NCBI GenBank assembly: GCA_043759595.1
Contig: JAYVLG010000124.1
Coordinates: 1-59,851 of the forward strand
DNA from: Sulfurirhabdus sp043759595
GTDB taxonomy: Bacteria; Pseudomonadota; Gammaproteobacteria; Burkholderiales; SMCO01
Direction: 5' to 3'
DNA: 59,851 nucleotides
Of this stretch, positions 1-9,151 are shown one piece after another; the stretch's first letter is position 1, and each line of letters opens with the position of its first letter. The notes beneath the pieces are model-generated. The model searched no databases. It saw only the letters and a list, made by a program, of their open reading frames with translations, and was not told the DNA's origin. Both the position numbers and the translations under genes were made by a program.

Positions 1-93
1 GCTGATGGCATTATGTGGGGTTGGACCAGCCAGGGGTCGGGTATGGGTAACACTAATCAAAAAAAATTACGGGCGTTTCCGGATGAGAACTAA
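1..93 (+). CDS. C-terminal end of an unidentified protein (partial)
   Basis: Frame 1 is open from the window edge to a TAA at 91-93 and reads about 30 residues, with a Trp/Gly-rich stretch (GIMWGWTSQGSGMG) and a charged tail (KKLRAFPDEN). The composition looks like a real protein end, but the family cannot be named from so short a piece. The following 150 bases carry no other recognisable gene and presumably hold the promoter of the two-component pair downstream. Confidence 0.4.
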   Translation, partial: ADGIMWGWTSQGSGMGNTNQKKLRAFPDEN

Positions 94-244
94 ATAACAG
101 TTAGTTTGATTACGCTCACCATTACGGATGTAAGGATTTCTCTTTTCAACCGACTAACATGCGGGCAATCCAAATCCCCAGTCTCGCTTTATTTGGCTGC
201 TCATTTTTTAACTGGAATACAAAGTGGTCAGAGGACAGGTGGTC

Positions 245-955
245 ATGAAACGTAAAATTCTTATTGTCGAGGATAACCCGGAAATTGCGTACCTGGTTGA
301 ACTCCATCTACGTGATCTTGGGCATACGGTTGTTGTGGAAAGGACGGGAACAGACGGTTTGTCACATGCTAAGGCTGGCGAATTTGACATGGTTATTCTT
401 GATCTGATGCTTCCTGGCATGGGGGGACTGGACATATGTCGCCATCTTCGCAGCCAGTCAAATTATGTGCCTATTTTAATGTTAACCGCGCGATCTTCTG
501 AAATTGACCGGGTGCTGGGACTTGAAATCGGGGCTGACGATTATCTCACCAAGCCTTTCAGCATTATGGAACTGGTCGCCCGGGTTAAAGCGATTTTTCG
601 CCGCTTGGATGCACTGAGCACCAAACCTGAGGATATCCGCATGATTCAAGCTAAAGAACTCAGCATCGACCTTGGTCGACATGAAGTGGTGGTTGAAGGC
701 AAACCGGTAGACCTGACAGCGAAGGAGTTTGATCTGCTGTCGTACTTTGCACAAAATCCGGGGCAGGTTTTTACACGCGCCCAATTACTGGATAGAGTCT
801 GGGGATATGGGCATGAAGGTTATGAGCATACCGTCAATTCCCACATTAACCGACTGCGCACCAAGATTGAAACCAATCCGGCTAAACCCCAGCACATACT
901 GACGGTTTGGAGTGTGGGTTACAAATTCCGCGATCAGCATGCATTACCCGGATGA
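245..955 (+). CDS. OmpR/PhoB-family response regulator
   Basis: DNA-binding response regulator of about 236 residues. The N-terminal receiver domain has the acidic pair after the start (VEDN), the phospho-acceptor Asp at about residue 53 (ILDLMLPG) and the conserved Lys of YLTKPF. The C-terminal half is a winged-helix trans_reg_C domain (LTAKEFDLLSYFAQNPGQ, then NSHINRLRTKIE). The ATG at 245 is preferred because it gives the canonical KILIVEDN start; an in-frame ATG at 224 would add seven residues. The stop overlaps the start of the kinase gene by ATGA at 952-955, so the two are translationally coupled. The target genes are not visible; the spondin-domain gene just downstream is a candidate by position only. 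Confidence 0.93.
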   Translation: MKRKILIVEDNPEIAYLVELHLRDLGHTVVVERTGTDGLSHAKAGEFDMVILDLMLPGMGGLDICRHLRSQSNYVPILMLTARSSEIDRVLGLEIGADDYLTKPFSIMELVARVKAIFRRLDALSTKPEDIRMIQAKELSIDLGRHEVVVEGKPVDLTAKEFDLLSYFAQNPGQVFTRAQLLDRVWGYGHEGYEHTVNSHINRLRTKIETNPAKPQHILTVWSVGYKFRDQHALPG

Positions 956-2436
956 AAATCCTGCAAACCTTGTACGGCAAACTCGCCGCCACCTTGCTGG
1001 TGCTGCTGTGTCTGATCGGCTTGATCTTTCTGGCTGTGACCCATTATTCCAATACGTTATATCAACAAGAGGTAAGCCAAAAACTGAATCGTGATCTGGC
1101 ACAACACATCGTTGCAGAGAAAATTCTGTTACAAAATGGTCGAGTCAATCAACCTGCATTGGAAGAAGTCTTCCATATGCTGATGATAATCAACCCCAGC
1201 ATCGAACTCTATCTGATCAATCTCAAAGGAGAGATACTGGCATTTTCGGCCCCACCGGGCAAAGTCAAAAGCAAAAGCATTAATCTGCGGCCCATTCAGA
1301 CTTTCCTGACTGACGCTTCTGCCCTTCCCATTTTTGGGGATGACCCCCGTGACCCTTCGCAACGTAAAATTTTTTCTGTTGCCCAGATTACTGATCTGCA
1401 AGGTGCGCAAGGTTATCTTTATATCATCCTGGCTAGCGAAGAATATTCCACCATTTCACAAGCGCTAGAGCGCAGCTATGTTTTGCGCGGGAGCGCCTGG
1501 GTGATTGGGCTTGCAATCGCCATTGCTGCGGGTGCGGGCCTGCTCATATTTGGCGTATTGACCAAACGTTTACGCAAACTGACCCATGCTGTTGCCCATT
1601 TCAAACAGGGCAGCTACGCACCTCAAAACCTGCTTGCGTTAAACACACCCAGTAATCAATTTGACGAAATTAATCAGCTTACTCTTGCCTTCAAGGAAAT
1701 GGCAGCCAAGATCGCTCAACAATTACAATCACTTAAACAGACAGATACCATGCGGCGCGAGCTGGTGGCCAATATCTCTCACGATCTTCGTACACCGCTT
1801 ACTTCCATGCAGGGTTATCTGGAAACATTACAACTAAAATCAAATAGCCTGACGCGTGAGGATCAGGAAAAATACCTGGAAACGGCTATCAGTGAAAGCC
1901 ATCGTCTCGGTTATCTGGTCAGTCAATTTTTTGAACTGGCCAAACTGGAATGCCATGAGGTACAACCGGCTCCTGAAAATTTCTCATTAAGTGAGTTAGC
2001 TCAGGATGTTGTACAAAAACTGGAATTATCCGCCAAAAAACGGGGCATTCACCTGAGTTCTACCCCCTGCTCCACGCTCCCTTTTGTTCAGGCTGATATC
2101 GGCATGATTGAGCGTGTGCTGGTCAATTTAATCGACAATGCCTTACGTTTTACACCATCAGGTGGCAGCGTATGGGTAACACTGGTTCTGAATCGAGACA
2201 AAGTCAACGTCAGCATATCGGATACCGGTTGCGGCATAGCACCGGAAGAGTTGCCCCTGCTATTTAACCATGCTTACCGGCTATCCCGTATTTCCAGACA
2301 CCAGCCTGATTCAACCGGCCTGGGGCTCGCCATTTCAAAGCGCATTCTGGAAATGCACGACAGCCAAATAAAGGTGCAAAGTGAAATCAACATCGGCAGC
2401 ACATTTTCCTTTACTTTGCCTGTTGCAAAGACCTGA
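952..2436 (+). CDS. Membrane sensor histidine kinase
   Basis: Partner kinase of the response regulator that it overlaps by four bases. It has an N-terminal membrane segment (residues about 10-30), a periplasmic sensor domain of roughly 150 residues without a motif I can name, a second membrane helix (about 180-200) and a HAMP linker. The HisKA box is ISHDLRTPLTSMQGYLE with the phosphorylated His near residue 279. The ATPase domain has an N box (LVNLIDNALRF), G1 (DTGCGIAP) and G2 (GLGLAISK). All catalytic elements look intact. A start at 907 is also open, but 952 is chosen because it couples to the regulator stop and gives a normal membrane N-terminus (MKILQTLYGKLAATLLVLL). Confidence 0.93.
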   Translation: MKILQTLYGKLAATLLVLLCLIGLIFLAVTHYSNTLYQQEVSQKLNRDLAQHIVAEKILLQNGRVNQPALEEVFHMLMIINPSIELYLINLKGEILAFSAPPGKVKSKSINLRPIQTFLTDASALPIFGDDPRDPSQRKIFSVAQITDLQGAQGYLYIILASEEYSTISQALERSYVLRGSAWVIGLAIAIAAGAGLLIFGVLTKRLRKLTHAVAHFKQGSYAPQNLLALNTPSNQFDEINQLTLAFKEMAAKIAQQLQSLKQTDTMRRELVANISHDLRTPLTSMQGYLETLQLKSNSLTREDQEKYLETAISESHRLGYLVSQFFELAKLECHEVQPAPENFSLSELAQDVVQKLELSAKKRGIHLSSTPCSTLPFVQADIGMIERVLVNLIDNALRFTPSGGSVWVTLVLNRDKVNVSISDTGCGIAPEELPLLFNHAYRLSRISRHQPDSTGLGLAISKRILEMHDSQIKVQSEINIGSTFSFTLPVAKT

Positions 2437-2584
2437 TCAATCCAATTTCTGACGCCGTGATGAAAATGTGATATTTGCGTGATAACCCTGTGACTTTAAG
2501 CTGCGATGATGTATTTGAGCGGAAAAAGGCTTTAGTTGCCAAGACCGTTTATCAAAGTAGTTTTTAAATCACGAGGAGATCAAC

Positions 2585-3265
2585 ATGAAGAAACCAGTCT
2601 TAACAGCATTAGCAGCGGCAATTACTGTCAGCGCATTATTTACTGCTCCAGCAACATATGCAGATGAAGGGCGCGGCGGCGTTCGGCACTACGCTATCAC
2701 CATTACCAATATTACCCGCGGACAACCCATTGCGCCACCGGCAGTGATTGCACACAACAGTGACTACAAAATGTTCAAACTAGGGGATGCGCCAACACCT
2801 GAACTTGCCCAGTTGGCAGAAGCAGGAAACGGCTCTTTGGTGCTGAGCGCGGCAGCCTCCATGCCTTCCGTTTACAAAACAGCGCTCGGAAGTGGCGGAA
2901 TTTTACCTGGCACATCCCAGACCATAGAAATCGAAACGACAAAGGAATACTCTCAAATTTCAATTGGCGCCATGTTGGGCACCACCAATGACGGATTCAT
3001 GGCAGTGCGTGGCATATCTGCACCAAGCCGTGGTTCAGTGGATGTAGAAGCCGAAGGGTACGATGCAGGTAGCGAAGCCAATTCCGAGACTTGCGCCTTT
3101 ATCCCTGGCCCCCCATGTGGCGATACAAGACACAATCCAGCAGCGCCTGAGGGATATATTCACATCCATGCAGGAATTCATGGCGTTAGCGGTGGAGACT
3201 TGATTGCGGCTGATCGCGATTGGCGCAACCCAGTGGCTCACATCGAGATCAAGCGTATTGATTAA
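2585..3265 (+). CDS. Secreted spondin-domain protein
   Basis: This 226-residue protein has a clear signal peptide (MKKPVLTALAAAITVSALFTAPATYA) and then a single domain matching the bacterial Spondin_N family. Typical features are YAITITNITRGQPIAPPAVIAHN near the mature start, the alternating TIEIETTKEYSQISIGAMLGTTNDGFMAV segment, and a C-terminal HIHAGIHG. Spondin_N domains form a beta-sandwich and usually sit in exported proteins of unknown substrate. An AGGAG ribosome site lies 8 bases before the ATG, and a strong terminator follows directly. It stands alone downstream of the two-component pair. The function is unknown beyond the domain. Confidence 0.85.
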   Translation: MKKPVLTALAAAITVSALFTAPATYADEGRGGVRHYAITITNITRGQPIAPPAVIAHNSDYKMFKLGDAPTPELAQLAEAGNGSLVLSAAASMPSVYKTALGSGGILPGTSQTIEIETTKEYSQISIGAMLGTTNDGFMAVRGISAPSRGSVDVEAEGYDAGSEANSETCAFIPGPPCGDTRHNPAAPEGYIHIHAGIHGVSGGDLIAADRDWRNPVAHIEIKRID

Positions 3266-3296
3266 AAATAAGGGCCGGGTTACCGGCCCTTATTTT
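3265..3296 (+). terminator. Rho-independent terminator of the spondin gene
   Basis: A 14-bp perfect stem (arms 3265-3278 and 3283-3296, GC core AAGGGCCGG/CCGGCCCTT) with a GTTA loop ends in a run of T. It begins at the stop codon of the spondin-domain gene. Confidence 0.9.
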
Positions 3297-3420
3297 CTTG
3301 TCAATGTTGCGCTGAAATGAACAATCACCCAACACGCTAAGCAACAGTAAGTTACTGGAATTTTTGCATGGCCAGAAACAAGCAAGCACCATCCACATAT
3401 AATAGTTTTTCTGGAGCAGA

Positions 3421-3798
3421 ATGATGATCAATGCTATTGGACCGGTGACACGAACCAACTCCAACAGTAGCGGCACATTCACCTCAGGTCTCGAATCCCG
3501 AATTGCGCAATATCAAATGGCGTTATCCAACCGCGTTCATATCGATTCTGCCAATATGCGTGAAGACAAAGAAAAAATCCAGACGATATCGAGCAAACTC
3601 AGTGCCGCCAAAGCACGACTAGAGAGTATCGTTGCTGAAAAGTCGAACAGCCAACCAACCAAACTCAAATCTGAAGAAATTACCTCGAGCATGGATGTGC
3701 CTGCTTCGGGCAAAAAGGATAAAATTGGTACCAAATCAGCATCAGCATCGAAATTAGCAGACACGACTATCGGTAGACATGTAGATGTGTTTGCATAG
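3421..3798 (+). CDS. Hypothetical protein, 125 aa, coiled-coil-like
   Basis: A small soluble protein with no signal peptide. The central part (about residues 45-75) is Lys/Glu/Ala-rich and helical (KEKIQTISSKLSAAKARLESIVAEK), probably a short coiled coil. The C-terminal half is Ser/Lys-rich and low in complexity. A GGAG ribosome site precedes the tandem ATGATG start. The stop lies exactly where half of a dispersed MITE-like element begins, so the natural 3' end may have been altered by that insertion. I do not recognise the family. Confidence 0.6.
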   Translation: MMINAIGPVTRTNSNSSGTFTSGLESRIAQYQMALSNRVHIDSANMREDKEKIQTISSKLSAAKARLESIVAEKSNSQPTKLKSEEITSSMDVPASGKKDKIGTKSASASKLADTTIGRHVDVFA

Positions 3799-3847
3799 CA
3801 GTCCAAAAACAGCACACTCCAACCTATCCAACTAAGGTTTCCAGGTT
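3799..3847. repeat. Right half of the ~240-bp MITE-like element
   Basis: These bases match the terminal half of the full copies at 21121-21362 and 41793-42032. They share the block CCAAAAACAGCACACTCCAA and the terminal inverted repeat AACTAAGGTTTCCAGGTT. Only one half is present, and it begins directly after the stop codon of the upstream ORF. Confidence 0.75.
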
Positions 3848-3899
3848 AATAACCATTTGCGCATTGCTAGCCTCATATTCCTGTTGTTTTCAGATATAA

Positions 3900-4225
3900 A
3901 TGTTCCTTATTATCAATCATCCTCAGCCAACTAAACGGGTTATATGTTTATAGTGAATCATATACAACTCGTTAGCTTGTTTATCAAGCGATTTAGGCAA
4001 CTTTGTACATTAACCGCAGAGACGCGGAGGCGCAGAGTTGAATTGCCTAAAAATAAATTTATGATGCTTTGTTATCTTGCGAGGCTACTTACGCTCACAG
4101 AGCATTGTCTTTCTCCGCGTCTCAGCGCCTCTGCGGTTATAGCTAAGTTTTCTGATTTTGTAGAAATTCTAAAATTGATGAATATTATCAATATAGCTGA
4201 GCTTTCTTGCTAATCAGTTAAATGT
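3900..4225. repeat. Dispersed palindromic repeat (AACCGCAGAGG family), copy 1
   Basis: A roughly 300-bp non-coding repeat that shares most of its length with 32245-32535. Its core is a long imperfect hairpin. The left arm TTAACCGCAGAGACGCGGAGG starts at 4010 and the right arm CAGCGCCTCTGCGGTTA ends near 4140. Both copies end in a similar TATCAATATAGC...AGCTTTCTT segment. The 89-residue ORF across it is a by-product of the repeat. A short interval after it, to the mtfA stop at 4287, has no gene. Confidence 0.75.
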
Positions 4226-4286
4226 TTACAAAGTAGATGGCGTTTGCGCATGATCTTATTCCTCACACCAATCGAATTCCCGCATA

Positions 4287-5060
4287 TTATTTCGAGGAAC
4301 CTTCCTGATAAAACAATGCCAATTGTCTATATGCGCGTGGACAAGCAGCTTTCAATATTTCTGGTGCGGTAAAAAAGTACTCGCTCAGTACAGCAAAGAA
4401 TTCTGCCGGGCTAGTGGCTGCATAGGGATTGATGCAAGCCGGCCTGGATGATGCCAGATTTTTCTGCAATAAAGCATAGGCGTCGCTCAAATCTTCGGCC
4501 CAGCGCTTTCGACTCATGCCACTACGCAATGGAGGCAACCCATTCATCACGCCATTCAGCGCATCCAGCTTATGGGCAAATTCGTGTAGCACAAGGTTGT
4601 GACCAGGGTGCGGATGATAGCTATCTTGCTCCACCTCGGGCCAGGACAAAATGACAGGACCCCGCAACCATGACTCTCCCGACAAAGCAGTGGCTTCATG
4701 GTGAATCAGGCCGAACTCGTCCGGCTGATCATGATTCACACGAAACGCGCCTGGATAAATGATGACTTCGACCCAATTATCAAAGTATCCGACATCCAGA
4801 TTCAAAATCAGCAAACATGCTTGAGCCGCCACCGTCACGCGCATCGGCAACGTCACGTCCATGCCTTGCACGCCATAAATCGACTTGTTATGCAAAAACC
4901 ATGTTGTGAGTTCCCGCAAATGTGCCATTTGAACGGCATCCAACCCCTGCAGCACCACAATACGTCGGGTCACGCCATGCCAAATATGGTGGGGTATCGG
5001 ATTTCGTCGCAGTATTCGGCGCATCCGCCAGCGCCGAAGCGTATCGCTAAATGATCTCAC
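4287..5060 (-). CDS. mtfA: MtfA-type zinc peptidase (M90 family)
   Basis: This 257-residue protein is of normal length for the MtfA/M90 family. It carries the gluzincin motif HEFAHKLD at residues 159-166, and the expected third ligand region follows in SPAEFFAVLSEYFF. E. coli MtfA binds and inactivates the glucose repressor Mlc and has aminopeptidase activity; whether this homologue has an Mlc partner cannot be seen here. The start is GTG at 5060. An internal ATG 12 codons later (MRRILRRNP) is an alternative, and the basic N-terminus fits either. No operon partner is evident. Confidence 0.88.
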   Translation of the reverse strand: MRSFSDTLRRWRMRRILRRNPIPHHIWHGVTRRIVVLQGLDAVQMAHLRELTTWFLHNKSIYGVQGMDVTLPMRVTVAAQACLLILNLDVGYFDNWVEVIIYPGAFRVNHDQPDEFGLIHHEATALSGESWLRGPVILSWPEVEQDSYHPHPGHNLVLHEFAHKLDALNGVMNGLPPLRSGMSRKRWAEDLSDAYALLQKNLASSRPACINPYAATSPAEFFAVLSEYFFTAPEILKAACPRAYRQLALFYQEGSSK

Positions 5061-5101
5061 AGTATTTTATCTGCAATTACTGCACAGGATTTTTTCAACA
5101 A

Positions 5102-5296
5102 TTAACCTGTTAATTTAGCTGTAACTTCGTCTAACGCAGTGCGCATTGCAGCCAATATCAGCTTATCGGCCGCCAGTTGGTCAATTTCGGGAATATCCCA
5201 ATCGAAGATGGTACGATATTTTTCTACCAGACTTCGCATATCCGCAACAATGTTGCTAAGATGCGCATCCAGTTCCAGCTGTTCTATTTTCTGCAT
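5102..5296 (-). CDS. Small hypothetical acidic protein, 64 aa
   Basis: Starts at the ATG at 5296 (MQKIEQLELDAHLSNIVADMR), preceded by a purine-rich AAAGAGAAAAG ribosome site. The open frame upstream of this ATG is not preferred. The product is a soluble, mostly helical, acidic protein (SLVEKYRTIFDWDIPEIDQLAADKLIL) without Cys or membrane segments. It lies 41 bases upstream of the mtfA start in the same orientation and may be cotranscribed with it. No family is recognised. Confidence 0.55.
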   Translation of the reverse strand: MQKIEQLELDAHLSNIVADMRSLVEKYRTIFDWDIPEIDQLAADKLILAAMRTALDEVTAKLTG

Positions 5297-5983
5297 GTTC
5301 TTTTCTCTTTGATTAGTAAGTGCGAAAAATCTCGAAAGGCGCATTACTTCGGCATGACTTCAGATTTGTCCTTTACTGCGGCAGTTAGCAGGCTGAATGC
5401 AAGAGGAACATCTGTCGCAAGAATTGCTCCAGATACAGATGCATTACACCCCATCTTTCTTATCAGGGCAAGCAACATCCCCAAACAGGGTGATATCCGC
5501 ATAAGTATCTGTTGTAAAGGTAACCAGCACGCAGCTTTTCTTGAGTAAGCCATGTGTTGAAGCTTGCGTCATTGCGCTAACAAATCGATTCTACTCCTCT
5601 CCCTGGATAATTACAGACTGACTATATCCTAGCAATCACAAGATGTGATTAATGCTTTTGGTGTAAATACAATGAGAAAATACCGCAATCAGACTACAAA
5701 TACTCAAAAACAAGAAAATAATGATTAATTTGTTACAAATGACTATTTCAGTATCCAAAAATTTAAATATTGTCCATTAACCCATTCCTGATTTTTCTGG
5801 TTAAATCCATTTTTATTAACGAGTTAGTGAAAACAGCAATTAATACTTGCAACTAAAATTATCTGTGCTATAAAAATCTATAAAATGCATTAGACATAGC
5901 TACCGCTGATAAGAGTAAAAACCAATTCGTGGATAACCTCCTATATTCAGCCAAATTTTTTCAACTGGATTGGGAGAGAACAC
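5297..5983. other. Intergenic region, no supported gene
   Basis: The first 250 bases hold two overlapping opposite-strand open frames without ribosome sites or protein-like composition. From about 5590 the sequence is very AT-rich, as expected for the promoter region of the PEP-CTERM gene at 5984. No repeat or RNA was recognised. Confidence 0.5.
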
Positions 5984-6841
5984 ATGAGCACGCGTCCTTG
6001 CATCACCTTCAATCTGCTTCTATTTTCTTTATTTGCCAGCGCTAACGCTAATGCAATTGGCATACTGGCAACAAACTTATTACCTTCGGAAATCCAATCC
6101 TGCTTCTCCAGCGGATCATGCACCTCAGTATTCCAAACCGCTTCAGATACCATTTTCCAAAACACTTATGAATCGACAAACATTTCGGCCTATCAATACA
6201 AAGAAGGCTCTGTAGACAAATGGCTGGTTCGCTACAACGCGCTGGCTCCATCTCACTCTTCTGGCAATTCATATGACAGTTTTACCAATACTTATAATAG
6301 CTACAACACAGCTTTAACTGGCAGCTTATGGCTTAGCGCAAGCCAATCCTACGATTTGGCAGCTTCATATCATTCATTCAACCTGTATTTTGATAAACTC
6401 TCGCCATCCTTGACATTGGCGGGTGGGTATACGTCTGCGCATTTCAATCTCACCTCCGCCGATTTGCTCGCTGGTGGCGGGTATTCACAAATCTCCAATT
6501 ACGGAAATACTGTACAAGGTTCCCTGGTGAGCGGGCCAGGACCAGATGATCTATCTGGCATTAACTATTGGTCCTGCATTGAATGCGACTCAACAGTACA
6601 ATTCAGCCTGGCCATGATGAAATATGCCAGTTCAGGCGGGTTAGCCCAACTATTCTTCAACCCGGCAGATACCCAAGCCCTTGCATTCCAGTTCAATGAA
6701 TACCACCCTGATTTTGGTTCAGGTTCAAGCACATCAGAAGTGGCGTTGTACGTGCAGCCTGTACCTCTGCCTGCCAGCTTCTGGTTGTTAACTTCAGGCT
6801 TAATCGGCTTGCGTGGTTTAATGAAAAGAAAAACAGTTTGA
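5984..6841 (+). CDS. PEP-CTERM (VPLPA-type) exported protein
   Basis: A 285-residue secreted protein. The signal peptide runs to about residue 24 (LLLFSLFASANANA). The body is Ser/Tyr/Asn-rich without a recognised domain. The C-terminus is a canonical exosortase sorting tail: VPLPASFWLL, a hydrophobic helix, then the basic end MKRKTV. By family knowledge such tails are recognised by an exosortase (EpsH/XrtA) and the proteins are usually linked to exopolysaccharide; no exosortase gene is in this window. The ribosome site GGGAGAG precedes the ATG. It is monocistronic. Confidence 0.88.
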   Translation: MSTRPCITFNLLLFSLFASANANAIGILATNLLPSEIQSCFSSGSCTSVFQTASDTIFQNTYESTNISAYQYKEGSVDKWLVRYNALAPSHSSGNSYDSFTNTYNSYNTALTGSLWLSASQSYDLAASYHSFNLYFDKLSPSLTLAGGYTSAHFNLTSADLLAGGGYSQISNYGNTVQGSLVSGPGPDDLSGINYWSCIECDSTVQFSLAMMKYASSGGLAQLFFNPADTQALAFQFNEYHPDFGSGSSTSEVALYVQPVPLPASFWLLTSGLIGLRGLMKRKTV

Positions 6842-7260
6842 GATAACAAAATTAACTACACATACAAATGGTTGTTAATGACACCTCCATTAACCACACC
6901 CCTTCTGCTTCCACATCAATCCCCATAAAATCACGAGTAACAAACAAATTTTCTTATTGAAGAAAATTTAATGCTTCCGTGATCTTTCCGTGATCTTTCT
7001 CAGGCACGCTATGTGAAAAGTGCATCAATAGGCTCCCTGCAGCATTGCGATCATTTGCTGTGCAATCGTCAAGACATTTTCGCAAGCAATTTTTTACCGA
7101 AATATATGTTATCCGACTGGGAATACTTTCATTTAGCCATTCGTTTACAGCATATTCACACAACATTTTTAGGCAATATTGGGTGAAATCGGTCCACCGA
7201 TTAAGCGTGCCAACAGCAGGCTTGTTACAAATAGCAGTTAAATTTCAATATGGAGGAAGT
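6842..7260. other. Intergenic region with a short tandem repeat
   Basis: No gene is supported. An 11-base unit (TTCCGTGATCT) occurs twice in tandem near 6973-6995. An open frame runs through 7045-7260 into the next gene, but it lacks a ribosome site and would place the signal peptide 80 residues inside the protein. The promoter of the 7261 gene presumably lies here. Confidence 0.45.
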
Positions 7261-8511
7261 ATGTTAAACACATTGACTGATTCAAATCGTTATTTCTGGC
7301 GTGCATGCTTGGCAGCGACCATTTTTTCCGCCGCGCCAATGGCGCATGGCGCACCTTTAAGTAACGGCACGGTACTGACTATCAAACAAGGGGGAACTGG
7401 TTATCCTGAAGGTACGTGTACTGGCTCCTACGTCAGGTTCCTCAATAATGCGATCCTTTGTTACCCTATTGGTCCAGGCTTGGACGGTGGCTTGGTTATT
7501 GGCAAGAATCAAAAAAGTGGCGGGCAAGAGCAGGCCCCGAGTGGAAGCAATGCCAAGCCTGGGGAAATGGCCAGTGCATTCTATGTCCCGCAGGTGTATG
7601 AATCTCTGGCAACGGTGCCAATGACTGGGGCGCAAGGTGGGGTTGCTACGACGGATGCCTCATTGAACCGGTTTGACGATGTCTCGTGTTCCGGTGCTGC
7701 GTGCCTTGGGAAAGTGGAAATCAATACCATGCACTTGGCGGCTGATGGCAAGGTATACCCTGGCGGTTGCGCTTCCCAGGACTGCACCAGTACCGGAGGC
7801 TCCGGTGTGAAGTCCTGGACTGTGGCTGCAGACCGTACTTATGTATTGGATATCCTATATGGAGATCCCGCGATCACACAAATACAGGTGCATCTTGAAG
7901 GCTCTATCGTACCGGCGGGGAATACACCTCCCATCGCATCTCCCGTCACTGTGAACACCACTCCGGGTGTGGCCGTTAATTGGACGCCTGTGGTATCGGA
8001 TGCAAACGGCGACCCATTGACCTGTGCGCTTGTGAGATTGCCATATTACGGCACACTGACGCTCGCAGCAAATTGTTCGGGTGGTACTTATACACCGCCC
8101 AATCCACTTTTTACCGGGAAAGAGTGCGGGGCGTATCAAGCCTATGATGGTAAGAACGTAAGCGCCCAAGCCGAAATTTGCGCCAACATCTCGACGACGG
8201 TAGCGAGTACCTGTGAGTCTAAATATCCCCTAAAGCAAATTGCGCTTAACGGCGATGGATTCGGGGCCGCCAACAAGACGTTGCAGGTCAGTTTTACAGG
8301 CAACATTATTCAGACTTCCAGCACCTCCGTAACTGCATGTAAGTCAGCCCCGCTTTCCTACACCGCTATTAGTACTGTCGGAACCGCTACGTGCAAAGTG
8401 AACGGTATTGCCAAAACAGCCAGCGGAGCATTAGTGCCCGGAGATGTACTTACTTGCACCAACAAACCGACGGGCTCTGATACCGATAAATTCAACATTT
8501 ATGGAGGTTAG
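7261..8511 (+). CDS. Secreted Cys-rich protein with an Ig/cadherin-like segment
   Basis: The product is 416 residues from the ATG at 7261, which follows a perfect GGAGGA site. The signal peptide is WRACLAATIFSAAPMAHGA. The first half is Gly-rich with several Cys (SCSGAACLG, CASQDCT). A middle segment around residues 220-300 (NTPPIASPVTVNTTPGVAVNWTPVVSDANGDPLTCAL) resembles the Big_9/cadherin-like repeats of bacterial surface proteins. The C-terminal third has paired Cys and no membrane or sorting tail. The role is unknown; an extracellular structural or adhesion protein is plausible. No neighbours suggest a pathway. Confidence 0.7.
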   Translation: MLNTLTDSNRYFWRACLAATIFSAAPMAHGAPLSNGTVLTIKQGGTGYPEGTCTGSYVRFLNNAILCYPIGPGLDGGLVIGKNQKSGGQEQAPSGSNAKPGEMASAFYVPQVYESLATVPMTGAQGGVATTDASLNRFDDVSCSGAACLGKVEINTMHLAADGKVYPGGCASQDCTSTGGSGVKSWTVAADRTYVLDILYGDPAITQIQVHLEGSIVPAGNTPPIASPVTVNTTPGVAVNWTPVVSDANGDPLTCALVRLPYYGTLTLAANCSGGTYTPPNPLFTGKECGAYQAYDGKNVSAQAEICANISTTVASTCESKYPLKQIALNGDGFGAANKTLQVSFTGNIIQTSSTSVTACKSAPLSYTAISTVGTATCKVNGIAKTASGALVPGDVLTCTNKPTGSDTDKFNIYGG

Positions 8512-8639
8512 GTAGTACGGGAACCTGCTCAATTGCGGCGGGGTTCAATAATTTTCAAACAAGTCCCATGATTAGCCACAATATTGTGGCTAATTTACGC
8601 ATACCAACAAAAGGAGATATGCGAAGTGGATCAACAAAG

Positions 8640-9048
8640 TTCAGTTTCAAAAAAGGTTGCAGATGGCTCTTTGTGGAAAATTGCGGTACGGAGGATACAT
8701 GCTAAGCAGCATTGGTTGCTTCGCGCTGGCCGACTGGGTTTATTTGACCAAAGTGCCGCGATACTCTCAAACACCTTCGGTCGCAGCGATACTGACGTTG
8801 GGTCTGTTGCCTGTAAATTGAAACAATTTAGCGCGATCAATCCACTTTTTGGCAATATAAAAGACGGCGTTTTCCAGATACCACGCGTTCGATTTATCAA
8901 AATACAACCACCGTTACTTCGCCGAGTTCCAATATCGACTCAACCATCGCTTCGACCTGCCTGTTATTCTGGTCAGACTACGCCCAGCTTCATTTGTCAC
9001 TTTTTCTAACCCTGAATACCTTATTAGCACGGCTGTACATTACGGATA
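8640..9048 (+). pseudogene. Degraded IS1595-family transposase remnant
   Basis: The 3' part from about 8867 reads, in one frame, RYHAFDLSKYNHRYFAEFQ and then YRLNHRFDLPVILVRL. This is the hallmark C-terminal pattern of IS1595/ISXO2-type transposases (HRYLAEFQYRFNRRF). Just upstream, in another frame, QFSAINPLFGNIK matches the preceding conserved block, so a frameshift lies near 8865. Further upstream the similarity fades. No terminal inverted repeats were identified. The 141-residue open frame across the region crosses these frames and is not a real protein. Confidence 0.55.
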
Positions 9049-9107
9049 ATCAGATCTACTTTAATGAGAACACTTGAAACTTGAAAGGATTGCGCTTGAT
9101 TGCAAGA

Positions 9108-9127
9108 CACCACACATCCGTGTGGTG
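9108..9127 (+). promoter_or_regulatory. Hairpin in the leader of the CHRD/HAF gene
   Basis: A perfect 8-bp stem (CACCACAC/GTGTGGTG) with an ATCC loop lies about 25 bases before the ATG at 9152, just ahead of a strong AAGGAGGAAGG ribosome site. It could be a leader structure, an operator half-site pair, or a leftover IS end. The function is unknown. Confidence 0.4.
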
Positions 9128-9151
9128 AAATCTTAAAAGGAGGAAGGAATC

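Noticed and set aside
4010..4140. CRISPR-like repeat
   Set aside because: The repeats are paired inverted arms at dispersed loci, not regularly spaced direct repeats with spacers.
3944..4213. 89-residue open frame
   Set aside because: It lies entirely within the dispersed hairpin repeat and reads the repeat arms.
5344..5553. 69-residue open frame on the minus strand
   Set aside because: No ribosome site; composition and overlap with another open frame on the opposite strand give no support for a real gene.
8584..9009. 141-residue open frame
   Set aside because: It runs across a frameshifted transposase remnant; the recognisable C-terminal motif is in another frame.
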